A stretch of DNA of 50,503 nucleotides from Puniceicoccales bacterium (lineage in GTDB: Bacteria > Verrucomicrobiota > Verrucomicrobiia > Opitutales > JAIRLM01), in NCBI GenBank assembly GCA_031278455.1, contig JAITKJ010000022.1:1-50503 (forward strand), in the 5' to 3' direction. Positions 27,914-36,173 of this stretch are shown here, piece by piece. Made by a program: the position numbers and the translations under genes. The notes under the pieces are model-generated. The model was not told the DNA's origin. It was given only the letters and a program-made list of their open reading frames with translations, and did not search any database. How positions within the stretch are numbered: the stretch's first letter is position 1; each line of letters begins with the position of its first letter.

Positions 27914-29257
27914 TCAAACGCCATTGTGAATTGTTAATATTCGATTGCGTAGGCGAAGAATGGCAATTAGATTAATTAATAACAGTCCATTAATGCACAC
28001 ATCCGCAATTTGCCAAGGCAAAGTTCCTTGCACTAATGCGCCAATGGGCATGGCGGCAAGAAAAAATATACGGAAGAGAGTGTGCCATTTTGGATTTTCA
28101 AATGCATGTTCAGCGAACCAGGCCCAGGCCACAAGAGTCGTTAGAGCGAAGCAATAAACCACAAGTGGAATGATGAAATAGCCTGCACGTGGCACTGAGA
28201 AAGCTCGTGAAAAGGTGTCGATGCAAATTTGTGTGGCATTGGCAGCCAAATTTGGTGCCGCGCAAAGAACGAGAATCCCACTCATTGCGCATAAAGCTGC
28301 AACCAGGATCGGGACAATAAGAGCAATTATGCCTTGCCTTCTGGCGTGCTCATTGATAGAAAAATCTTCCCTGTCAATGCGGCCATGAGCTATGGCGACA
28401 AGTCCTAAACCAATGTCAGTTGCAAAAAGCCCCCGAGAAATTCCGGTCTGCAAAACTTGCGCAAATAAGAATCCAGTTGTTCCGCTGCTGGCGGCATTCC
28501 AAGAAAAAGCACCGCGAAAAACATCGCAAATAACAGGCCAGAGATTGGCGCGCAGGAGGATAATGCCAATTGCGCAAAATAGAATGTACGCAATGCCAAT
28601 TATCGGAACGCTTGCAGACATAAAAATAGAGAAGCGCTTCAACCCGCCAAATAAAATTGCCCCAGCAGGAAGCATGAGAAGTAAAACACCAAAAATGCGC
28701 GCAGGCACCCCGGCGTTAGTAAAAGACGCGGTAAATGCGTGCACTTGAACGAGATTACCCACAGTAAGAGACGCGCCGACCAGGAATAGACAGTAACAAA
28801 AACTTAAGAGTGGCGAATTTAATCCCTTTTTAATGTAAATCATCGCGCTGCCAATGTATTGGCCGTAAACCTTTTCCTGATAAAAAACGCCAAGTGTAGC
28901 GGAAGCTAGTTTAACAACGCTTCCAAAAACGGCAACAGCGACCATCCAAAAGATCGCCCCGGCACCGCCCATGGCGACAGCCATGGCGCTTCCGGCGATA
29001 GTCCCAGCGCCCAAATTTCCGCCAATAATAGTTGCAACGGCAGTAAAGCTGCCCATTTGCCCGGTGTTTGATCGGGTTCGCGCCATCATTTTAAATGCGC
29101 TGCCGATACAACGCAATTGCGGAAAGTGCAATCTTGACGAAAAGTAAATCGACGTGCCAAGTAATAGCGGAACAATAATCCAAACAACAACATTCCGCAA
29201 TAACATCTCCACTGGCTTTAGTGGTGTGAGCCACGAAAATATGTCAAGAAAATACAC
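27914..29257 (-). CDS. AGCS-family sodium:alanine/glycine symporter
   Basis: This 447-residue membrane protein matches the AGCS family (AlsT/DagA), which imports alanine or glycine with sodium. The signature loop is visible (TAVATIIGGNLGAGTIAGSA and then AMGGAGAIFWM), followed by about ten hydrophobic helices. A short segment of the family's GRIDREDFSINEHARRQG-type cytoplasmic loop separates the two halves. The start is GTG at 29257, which is not well supported by a ribosome binding site. Together with the DAACS protein at 1710 it suggests reliance on imported amino acids. It is 21 bases upstream of the AddB-like gene, so they may share a transcript. Confidence 0.88.
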   Translation of the reverse strand: MYFLDIFSWLTPLKPVEMLLRNVVVWIIVPLLLGTSIYFSSRLHFPQLRCIGSAFKMMARTRSNTGQMGSFTAVATIIGGNLGAGTIAGSAMAVAMGGAGAIFWMVAVAVFGSVVKLASATLGVFYQEKVYGQYIGSAMIYIKKGLNSPLLSFCYCLFLVGASLTVGNLVQVHAFTASFTNAGVPARIFGVLLLMLPAGAILFGGLKRFSIFMSASVPIIGIAYILFCAIGIILLRANLWPVICDVFRGAFSWNAASSGTTGFLFAQVLQTGISRGLFATDIGLGLVAIAHGRIDREDFSINEHARRQGIIALIVPILVAALCAMSGILVLCAAPNLAANATQICIDTFSRAFSVPRAGYFIIPLVVYCFALTTLVAWAWFAEHAFENPKWHTLFRIFFLAAMPIGALVQGTLPWQIADVCINGLLLINLIAILRLRNRILTIHNGV

Positions 29258-29355
29258 CCCATACCGAGTTGCTGACGCAAAAAAATATCTTTTTCGCGCA
29301 TATTGGATTTACAAAAAAGTTTACGATTCAAAAATCGCTTCCATCGGAGGAGGGT

Positions 29356-30015
29356 ATGATGGAAGAATTGGTTGGACTGGCGCATCCGGAGCGGATACAT
29401 GTAAATTTGAAACAGCGCACGGATGAATGGTTTGCCGTGCGGCGCGGAAAGATTACAGGGACGGATTTTGATAAAATTGCGCCAGCGGGGGCCCGGGCGA
29501 TACAAATTTTTTGCGACAAAGCGACGGCACGTTTCAGTTCAGACTATTATGATCCGTCAGAACCATTCATCAACTCTAACATGCGCCGCGGAATCGAAAT
29601 GGAGGCAACGGCCAAAAGCGCATATGTGCGTGAGCGCGGGGTTAGGCTGCTTGAAGTTGGCTTTGTCGATTATTTGCTCGATAATGAATTCACCGGCTGG
29701 TGCGGTTGTTCCCCGGACGGGCTTGTCGGCCAAGATGGGCTTGTCGAAATTAAGTGTCCTACGGAGGAAAATTTTTTAGTTCAAAAGGGTAGACTCCCCC
29801 TCAAGTACGTACGCCAGGCAATGTTTAATATCTGGGCCACGAATCGAAGATGGTGTGATTTCATACTTTATTCCACGTCGGGGAAGTTGCACATCCAGCG
29901 AGTTCATCTGGACAGTGAATGGAGGTTCAAAATTGAAAATACCATGCGATTTGCCATCGGTGAAATACAAAAAATTATCCACGAACTGGCGCGGGTACGC
30001 ACGGCCAAAAAATAA
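29356..30015 (+). CDS. YqaJ-type viral recombinase / lambda-like exonuclease family protein
   Basis: This 219-residue protein carries the YqaJ fold: QRTDEWFAVRRGKITGTDF at the start, GIEMEATAKSAYVRERG, then the PD-(D/E)XK core CSPDGLVGQDGLVEIKCPTE with catalytic Asp, Glu and Lys. Such enzymes degrade one strand of double-stranded DNA from ends to give 3' overhangs, usually with a single-strand annealing protein. None is next to it, and no other phage gene is nearby. The start at ATG 29356 is set by GGAGGAGGG immediately upstream; a longer frame from 29269 is less likely. It is followed by waaA on the same strand. Confidence 0.85.
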   Translation: MMEELVGLAHPERIHVNLKQRTDEWFAVRRGKITGTDFDKIAPAGARAIQIFCDKATARFSSDYYDPSEPFINSNMRRGIEMEATAKSAYVRERGVRLLEVGFVDYLLDNEFTGWCGCSPDGLVGQDGLVEIKCPTEENFLVQKGRLPLKYVRQAMFNIWATNRRWCDFILYSTSGKLHIQRVHLDSEWRFKIENTMRFAIGEIQKIIHELARVRTAKK

Positions 30016-30109
30016 AAAATCGCCAGGCGGCAACGGCTTTGATCATTGCGCGGCTGAATCAGCTGGGGTCCTAAAATTTTGTCTTTTGGGAAGGGGAAGA
30101 GCCGATTAT

Positions 30110-31432
30110 GTGTTTTGCTTGTTTCCAATGATTTTGATTTATCGTATTTTATTTTTGCCGCTTTTCATATTTCTATGTCCATACTTTCTTTGGCGTACAC
30201 GCGGGAGGCGGCGTGATTTATCCAATTGGGTGGAGCGCATTGGCATTTATCCGCGAATGGCTTCTTGCGACGGAAAGAAGCGCATTTGGATCCATGCTGT
30301 CAGTGTTGGCGAAATGCAGTCCATTGTTCCGCTTGTGAAATTATTGCATATGAATAAGCATATTTCTCTTTTCATTAGCACCACATCGACAACAGGCCGG
30401 CAAATTGCGGAAAAATTGTACGGCAAATATGCCAAAATTACCTATTTCCCCATCGATTTTTGGCCCTTTGTGTGGAGTGCGTGGAAGCGTATTCGCCCTG
30501 ATCTCGTCCTTTCCGTAGACGGCGAACTTTGGCCAGAACATCTTCACCGGGCCCAAAAAACTGGCGTCCCGGCCGGAATCATCAACGGCCGTATTTCAGA
30601 ACGTAGTTTTCGCCGCTATTGTTGGGTTCTAGAAATCTCCAGGTGGATGTGGGGATATATTTCATTTGTTTTTGCCTGCGACGAATTGGCTGCTCGGCGC
30701 ATTGGGAAATTTATTTTTCGGCCAAGCCAAATTATTGGCATTGGAAATTTAAAATGTAGCCGGCAACCGCTTTTGCCATTGAAGAAATTCGAACGGGTCA
30801 TGTTGTTAAATTCACTTGGTTTGCCAGCCTTTGGAATAGATAAGAAGCAAATACGCGTGCTGTTTGGGTGCTCAACTTGGCCAGGTGAAGAAAAATTATT
30901 ACTGGAAACATTTGCGAAACTGCGAAAGATCGATGCGAATTGGCGCCTCATTTTAGTTCCGAGGCATGCAGAACGACATGAGGAAATTGTTGAACTTTGT
31001 AAACGCGGTAACTTTTCCTTCCGTCTGCGGTCCGCCGGAAATGCGGGGATGCCCTGGTGCGATGTTTCCATCGTTGATACCACCGGCGAACTTGCTGAAC
31101 TCATACGCGTAGCAACAATCGCCTTTTTGGGAAAAACGTTGCCTCCGAACGCAGGAGCGCAATCCCCTCTGGACGCAGCGGCAGCCAAGGTGCCATTGGT
31201 TTGTGGGCCAAATTATGATAATTTTCATGAAGTCATTGAATCATTTCACGCGGTTGGAGCCATAAAAATTTGTCGCAATATTGATATGATAAAATCCGCG
31301 CTGTTGCAGTTGGCTCTGGATGAAGTGGAACAGCGAAAAATGTCTGCTGGAATGCTGCGCTATTTACTTAGGACAAAGAATGTTGCGCAGGCAATCTATG
31401 AATATATTAAAAAGGCACTCGCAGTATGTTAA
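30110..31432 (+). CDS. waaA: Kdo transferase (WaaA/KdtA)
   Basis: This 440-residue inner-membrane-anchored GT30 enzyme adds Kdo to lipid IVA in LPS synthesis. The N-terminal anchor (MILIYRILFLPLFIFLCPYF) is followed by the family motifs WIHAVSVGEMQSIVPL, ISTTSTTGRQIAEKLYG, YFPIDFWPFVWSAW and VDGELWPEHLHRAQKTGVPA. The C-terminal nucleotide-binding half has FGCSTWPGEEKLLLETF and a DTTGELAELIRVATIAFLGK motif. GTG at 30110 is preferred because AAGGGGAAGA lies about nine bases upstream; the frame is open much further upstream but overlaps the YqaJ gene. Its presence implies a Kdo-containing lipopolysaccharide. Confidence 0.93.
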   Translation: MFCLFPMILIYRILFLPLFIFLCPYFLWRTRGRRRDLSNWVERIGIYPRMASCDGKKRIWIHAVSVGEMQSIVPLVKLLHMNKHISLFISTTSTTGRQIAEKLYGKYAKITYFPIDFWPFVWSAWKRIRPDLVLSVDGELWPEHLHRAQKTGVPAGIINGRISERSFRRYCWVLEISRWMWGYISFVFACDELAARRIGKFIFRPSQIIGIGNLKCSRQPLLPLKKFERVMLLNSLGLPAFGIDKKQIRVLFGCSTWPGEEKLLLETFAKLRKIDANWRLILVPRHAERHEEIVELCKRGNFSFRLRSAGNAGMPWCDVSIVDTTGELAELIRVATIAFLGKTLPPNAGAQSPLDAAAAKVPLVCGPNYDNFHEVIESFHAVGAIKICRNIDMIKSALLQLALDEVEQRKMSAGMLRYLLRTKNVAQAIYEYIKKALAVC

Positions 31433-31553
31433 AAGAAGCGACTTTTAAAACCAATTTTCATGATAACTTTTCAAGTTAGGCTTTATAAAAATATGATTTA
31501 TGAAGTCTTTGTTTGGAAAGGCGCCCGGGGATGGCGATTAGCGGCAAAGGTTA

Positions 31554-31601
31554 CATAGCCGCATTTTTTAAGTCCCAACTATGTTTTATGGCGGATGCGA
31601 A
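31554..31601 (-). mobile_element. Short IS630-type fragment
   Basis: Read on the minus strand, this stretch matches the transposase start at about 16625-16665 (CGCATCCGCC, then GGACTTAAAAAATGCGGC) with scattered substitutions and an internal stop. It is a 50-bp relic of the same element. The rest of 31433-31693 holds nothing I can identify. Confidence 0.5.
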
Positions 31602-31693
31602 TGTGGAAAACTGAAATATGAAGAGAAAAAAGCATCCTCCAACAACGTAATGTTATGAGGTGTGTTTTTTTGAAAGTGAAACGGGTTGCCAGC

Positions 31694-31813
31694 GATAATT
31701 TTTCGCGCTTTCAGCCTTGGAGCGCGACGCAGGCGACAATCGCCTTTGGTATGCCTTTAATAAATTCAGGAATTTAAATCGAAAAACTACTATAGAAATT
31801 AGTTTTGCAAGTT
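31694..31813 (+). repeat. Dispersed structured repeat, copy 2
   Basis: This is the counterpart of 23600-23718. CGCGCT pairs with AGCGCG, and a second small hairpin (GGCGA, loop CAA, TCGCC) follows. It ends with the shared AAATTAGTTTTGCAAG-like tail just before the MITE-like element. Confidence 0.45.
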
Positions 31814-31841
31814 GCATACTTCAACCATATGTGCGAAATGT

Positions 31842-32114
31842 TATAGCTAAACCTATTGAGTCTTGACACCAAAATAACAACTGGTTTGTGCGCATGTCGA
31901 CAAAACGCTTCCAGTAAAATTCTTTAGCTAGGCTTTTAAGTGTGCCCAATAATGCCCTATTGGGTTCAATTCCGTTGAATATGGCGGCAAAAAAGCACTT
32001 TGCAACTATGCCGCTTGGCAATTTTAGCAATTTCATTCCTAATTTGGCAGTAAGTATCTATGATGCAACAAAAAAAATTTTCGCTCGCATCAAAAAGCAT
32101 CAGGCTTTGCTATA
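31842..32114 (-). mobile_element. MITE-like deleted derivative of the IS630-type element
   Basis: This 273-bp unit is bounded by related terminal inverted repeats (TATAGCTAAACCT at the left in plus orientation, and the complement of TATAGCAAAGCCT at the right) with TA at both edges. It consists of the left leader, as at 16553 and 7792, fused to the transposase 3' end with NGIEPNRALLG-type degenerate remains of the final motif. The deletion point differs from that of the 7409-7792 copy. No intact reading frame remains. It interrupts the 3' end of a secreted-protein gene. Confidence 0.7.
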
Positions 32115-32541
32115 CACGGAAATAAATCTTGTTTTGCGCCTCTATACCCAGAAATAAATCGCAGTTTCCCTCCATGGTTTGAGACCGCAATAATATCGTC
32201 AGGATTAGATACATATACGCGATGGTGGTCGGCTTCGTCGGTAGTGGATGCGCCATGAATAAAGGCGCTTATCGGCAAAATTTGTGACGCACCGTCTGCT
32301 GCATTTCAGTGATGGATAGCGGATAAACCGCAGGAATTGTTGACACTATGGAACGCATTGGCATAGCTATCATGCGTGCGGCACTGATGAACGCGCCGCC
32401 TTGCGAGAACGACATTGTGCGATTGATACCGCCATTTCGAAAGTATTCCGCGAATACGCTTGAAATATTTAGACATGCGACAACAATGGCGAGCATTGAT
32501 GTCCTTAAGACGGGCCACCAATGTGAAGATTGGATTGACAT
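32115..32541 (-). pseudogene. Frameshifted and truncated secreted-protein gene
   Basis: The first 90 codons begin with a good signal peptide (WPVLRTSMLAIVVACLNISS, then VFA before Glu). After this frame stops near 32269, another frame continues at once (LPISAFIHGASTTDEADHHR) until the MITE-like element at 32114 cuts it off. Composition is similar across the join, which suggests one gene broken by a frameshift and by the insertion. The original product is not recognised. It lies 21 bases downstream of serS on the same strand. Confidence 0.45.
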
Positions 32542-32562
32542 CTAGGAATGCGTCATACGACG

Positions 32563-33831
32563 TTAAAATTTTGCCGATTCTCGGCCGAAAAAGCGATGAA
32601 GCACGGGAGGCACGCGCACGGAACCGTCCTCTTGGAGATTATTTTCCATGATGGCTGCCAATACACGCGGAATGGCCAGTCCTGATCCATTGAGAGTGTG
32701 GACAAATTGGAGACCAGGACCATCGGTGGGGCGGAAGCGTATGTTGGCCCGCCGCGCTTGGAAATCGGTGAAACTACTGCAGCTCGATACCTCCAGCCAA
32801 CGTTTTTGCCCCCCTGACCAAACCTCCAAGTCATACTGCTTGGAATGAGGGAAGCCCATGTCTCCGCTACAAATGGCCAACACGCGATAGGGAATTTTCA
32901 GTTTTTGTAACAATCCTTCGGCGTCTCCACGCAAAAGCTCCAATTCTTCTAAACTCCGAGATGGATGCACCCATTTGACCAACTCCACCTTATCGAATTG
33001 ATGCAGGCGGTTGAGCCCGCGCACGTCCTTTCCCCAACTACCCGCTTCCCGGCGAAAACATGGCGTATGCGCGCAGCGACGGATGGGCAAATCGGCTTCA
33101 CGAAGAATTTCGTCGCGAAAAAAATTAGTTATAGGAATTTCGGCGGTTGGCACGGCGTAGAACCCGTCCGTGGGCATTTCATACATCATGCCTTCCTTGT
33201 CCGGGAGCTGTCCAGTTGCCGTTGCACTTGCAGCATTTACGAGAAGTGGTGGCAGAAATTCCACGTAGCCATTAGCTTCCGCCTCTGAGAGAAAAAATTG
33301 AATCAATGCTCGCACCAATCGGGCCATATCGCCGATGTAAAATGGAAATCCGGCGCCTGCCACCTTCGCTCCGCGGGCAAAATCCAGCCCATCGGCAAAG
33401 CCCGGAATTTCATAGTGTGGCATGGCATGGGGTGAAATGGCGCTTGCATCACTCCAGGATGAGATGGCGACATTGTCCCGTTCCGTCTTTCCCGTGGGAA
33501 CGCTTTCGTGGGGCACGTTCGGAATGGAAAGGTAAAGCCTCTGCCATTCACCCTCAAGGGCCTGCACGGCGTCTGATAATTCTTTAGCTTTGGCGGATTG
33601 CTCCTTCAATGAAGTGCGTATAGCAGCAGCATTTTTCCCGGAGCCGTTGGATTTTGCCAATTGATCACTTGCCCTTTTCAATTCCGCCCGCGCCAGTTCT
33701 GCCCGGGAAATCCGCTCCCGGCGTAAAGAATCCAGCGCCAAAAAGGCGTCGATGTCGCAGGGGAATTTCTTTTTTTGTAGCGCAAATTTTATTTCTGCAC
33801 CGTGTTCACGCAGGTACTTCAGATCCAGCAT
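32563..33831 (-). CDS. serS: Seryl-tRNA synthetase
   Basis: This 422-residue class II synthetase charges tRNA-Ser. It has the N-terminal antiparallel coiled-coil arm (about 25-100, ending QALEGEWQRLYLSIPNVPH), motif 2 FRREAGSWGKDVRGLNRLHQ, the serine-specific VELVKW segment, and motif 3 GSGLAIPRVLAAIMEN. The start is placed at MLDLKYLREH (ATG 33831), matching the usual SerRS N-terminus; a GTG- or ATG-like extension of 24 residues upstream is not supported. No strong ribosome binding site is visible. The downstream neighbour is a broken secreted-protein gene and the upstream gap is short. Confidence 0.95.
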   Translation of the reverse strand: MLDLKYLREHGAEIKFALQKKKFPCDIDAFLALDSLRRERISRAELARAELKRASDQLAKSNGSGKNAAAIRTSLKEQSAKAKELSDAVQALEGEWQRLYLSIPNVPHESVPTGKTERDNVAISSWSDASAISPHAMPHYEIPGFADGLDFARGAKVAGAGFPFYIGDMARLVRALIQFFLSEAEANGYVEFLPPLLVNAASATATGQLPDKEGMMYEMPTDGFYAVPTAEIPITNFFRDEILREADLPIRRCAHTPCFRREAGSWGKDVRGLNRLHQFDKVELVKWVHPSRSLEELELLRGDAEGLLQKLKIPYRVLAICSGDMGFPHSKQYDLEVWSGGQKRWLEVSSCSSFTDFQARRANIRFRPTDGPGLQFVHTLNGSGLAIPRVLAAIMENNLQEDGSVRVPPVLHRFFGRESAKF

Positions 33832-33970
33832 ATCGGCTATGAATCGGTGTTGCACTCGCGACGTCAAGGGGAAATGGTTCGTTTGGCAGAAATCAAATTG
33901 CAAGCCTGAGGGCTATAGTTTTTACTTTCTACAAAAGGTTCAGATATCGCATTAAGCTCTTTATTTAGAC

Positions 33971-35773
33971 TTAGCCTGATAGTTGGTTAATTATTTCTAC
34001 AACACGGTCCTGTCGGACGTAAGGCAAAACCATAGAGAAATCCTGGTTCGTAATTTTGCGCATACGAATAAAAAACATAGCCAAATCGCGCTCTGATAAG
34101 CCTAGTTGCCTAATAATAACTCGCAAAGAAAGTGCACGCCCGCAAGGAAAACCACCGGCGAGACCTCTTGTCGTGTTATCAGTAATTCTTGGCAAGACGG
34201 AAGCAGAAAACATATAATCTGATATGATCCACCAAAGAATTTCACAGTTCTTTTTCGACGGCGGAACCACGCTCAATAAATCTAATGCGCGAGCAATAGT
34301 CAAAGGAGTGTAGGCACGCCTTAAACATTCTTTAGCGTCATCTAATGGCATGGCAAAAATGGATGCCAGTAAAAAATCATCGGCCTGGCCTTTGATCAAC
34401 TCATTATGAAGCCTATCCGGATTGCTTGGGAAAATTTCGGCGTATTTTTGGGGGGCCAGCTTTTTAATAGCATTAGCCAAGCGGATCATGAGCTCGAGTC
34501 CGCAGTCACATTTTTTTAAAATAACTTTTGAATCTGCGGCATCCAGCAGTGGCAAAATGCGAGCAGCCCACTCTGGGCCATATTTAAGAGACGCCTTGAT
34601 CAACCATTCCATGCCTGCAGGTGGCAATTTTTTGAGTTCTTGCACTGCCTCGTTTGGCGGCAAAGCATAAAGAAGTTGAAGATAAAAGAAGTTGTCAGGA
34701 CGCGTTAAGTCATTGGGATCATCTTCCCAGTTCGGATTAAAGAAGGTATTCAATGAGAGATGCGTTCTTTTTATAGCATCTAACACCACTGGCGCCGGAA
34801 GCCACTTAAAATGTTGCAAATTTGCTTTATTTAAAATGAGGCTCGCGCGCCTTTGTGGGTTCGCGCTAACGAAGCTTTTAAAAAACGTCAGGCGTCTCAT
34901 TGCGACAGGGGCGTCCCCGTCGTGCGCATACATGGCAATAACAGATTGAAGAAGCTTCATGGCGGTGTGAAGCGGTAAATGCTCAAAACACGCCACAAGC
35001 ATGCCAAAGTTCCCCTGAGAGGTCTCAAGGTCCCGAAACGAATGTAGAATGTCATAATCACTTCTTTTAGAAACAAGGGCTTTTACTATGCCCATATAAT
35101 CCTTGGCGTGAAATTCTTTGACGTTTTTAATGTCATATGAGATGGGTTCAAAAGATGGAGTCCGCTTTTTTTTAGCGGCGAAACAGAGCTCGGGGTAGCA
35201 GCCTGATTGGTATAGCTTTGCAAAAGCCGTCAAACGACTTGTTTTGGTTTTGTATTCGTAAATCTTGCGAAGCTCATGCCCAATGTATGCATCGCGCATT
35301 GGGCTATTCCATTGGTTCCGTGGCCCTGTAAAGCTCCATGGATCTTTGTATTCGGCGGGTATTTTTTCTTTGAATTTCGGTTTTATATCTACATATAAGT
35401 CGGGCTCTGCGCTCATCGGTTTAGACATGGATAATTTTGCCTTTGGTGTAGATGTCTGCACCGCGCTCATCGGTTCAGATATAGATAACTTTGGCCTTGA
35501 TACAGATGTCTGCAATTGCGGATTTGGCATTTGCGCATGGACAGCTTGTTTCGTTATTAAAAATTTCAACATAATTATGAGTCGATAGTTTGTAGTAAAT
35601 TTAGCAAAAGTTGAGGACTTTATAATACGGCCAAACAACCACACAAGGCCGTAGCCGAGAAGGAGAATTGGATAAGTTAAAACAACGACAACGGCCACAA
35701 ACGCTTTAGTCGGACTTGACCAATTGCATTCGTCGTGATATTCTGCACATGCTCTAATATTGCCGAGTGACAC
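33971..35773 (-). CDS. Membrane-anchored alpha-solenoid protein (family member)
   Basis: This protein has about 600 residues. After a Cys-containing leader (CAEYHDECNWS) comes TKAFVAVVVVLTYPILLLGY and a second hydrophobic segment (about 35-65 and 75-90). A linker with two imperfect copies of a 15-residue SKPMSAEP-like unit precedes about 430 residues of helical repeats. The C-terminal part shares APQKYAEIF, AMPLDDA and LPPNEAVQELKKLP with the equivalents NPQRHAEFF, NMPVDAA and LPITEVVDALQTLP in the 36174 gene, so they are paralogs. Comparison with the 49119 gene shows its ATG position replaced by AAA here; GTG at 35773 is used, and a TTG at 35815 is also possible. Function unknown; an inclusion- or host-membrane role is speculation. 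Confidence 0.7.
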   Translation of the reverse strand: MSLGNIRACAEYHDECNWSSPTKAFVAVVVVLTYPILLLGYGLVWLFGRIIKSSTFAKFTTNYRLIIMLKFLITKQAVHAQMPNPQLQTSVSRPKLSISEPMSAVQTSTPKAKLSMSKPMSAEPDLYVDIKPKFKEKIPAEYKDPWSFTGPRNQWNSPMRDAYIGHELRKIYEYKTKTSRLTAFAKLYQSGCYPELCFAAKKKRTPSFEPISYDIKNVKEFHAKDYMGIVKALVSKRSDYDILHSFRDLETSQGNFGMLVACFEHLPLHTAMKLLQSVIAMYAHDGDAPVAMRRLTFFKSFVSANPQRRASLILNKANLQHFKWLPAPVVLDAIKRTHLSLNTFFNPNWEDDPNDLTRPDNFFYLQLLYALPPNEAVQELKKLPPAGMEWLIKASLKYGPEWAARILPLLDAADSKVILKKCDCGLELMIRLANAIKKLAPQKYAEIFPSNPDRLHNELIKGQADDFLLASIFAMPLDDAKECLRRAYTPLTIARALDLLSVVPPSKKNCEILWWIISDYMFSASVLPRITDNTTRGLAGGFPCGRALSLRVIIRQLGLSERDLAMFFIRMRKITNQDFSMVLPYVRQDRVVEIINQLSG

Positions 35774-35815
35774 TGTATATTTAAAATCATCTTTGCAGCA
35801 AAATAGCAAGTTCAA

Positions 35816-36173
35816 TTTTTTTGAACTTCTTGCAGTCGTCGATTTGAGGCCATTTTCCGTGCGGTTTCAATGCCGTAATCTTAACTTTTGCGAACAACGC
35901 ATTAAACTACCCAAGAAACTTGTTCGTGCGACTGAGAAAAAATTTTTGCGTATATATCTGGGCTTTTCATTTTTGTGGCCTCGGCCAATTCACGCATGTT
36001 CTCGCTAGATATTGAGGTCTTGCAAAATGGTTATCGTGGTCCCCGAATTCAGATTCATCCAAGCGTTGGCAAAAAGCAAATTGGATGAGTTTGGCAAGAG
36101 CGATACAGAGGGAACAATCTCGGCAAAATAATCGAGGAATTCCTGACATGAAAATTGTCCTACGATGATGCTA
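35816..36173. other. Intergenic region without a clear gene
   Basis: These 358 bp separate two paralogous solenoid genes. A 34-codon plus-strand frame (from about 36025, starting MVIVVPEFRF) is the only coding-like content; it lacks a ribosome binding site and I do not support it as a gene. No hairpin, tRNA or long repeat was seen. Confidence 0.5.

Noticed and set aside
29269..30015. Prophage inferred from the YqaJ exonuclease
   Set aside because: No integrase, capsid, tail or lysis gene surrounds it; neighbours are core genes.
29855..30109. Long N-terminal extension of the waaA frame
   Set aside because: It overlaps the YqaJ gene in another frame and lacks features; a supported start with a ribosome binding site lies at 30110.
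36025..36131. A 34-codon plus-strand frame between two solenoid genes
   Set aside because: No ribosome binding site, no similarity that I can see, and a length expected by chance.
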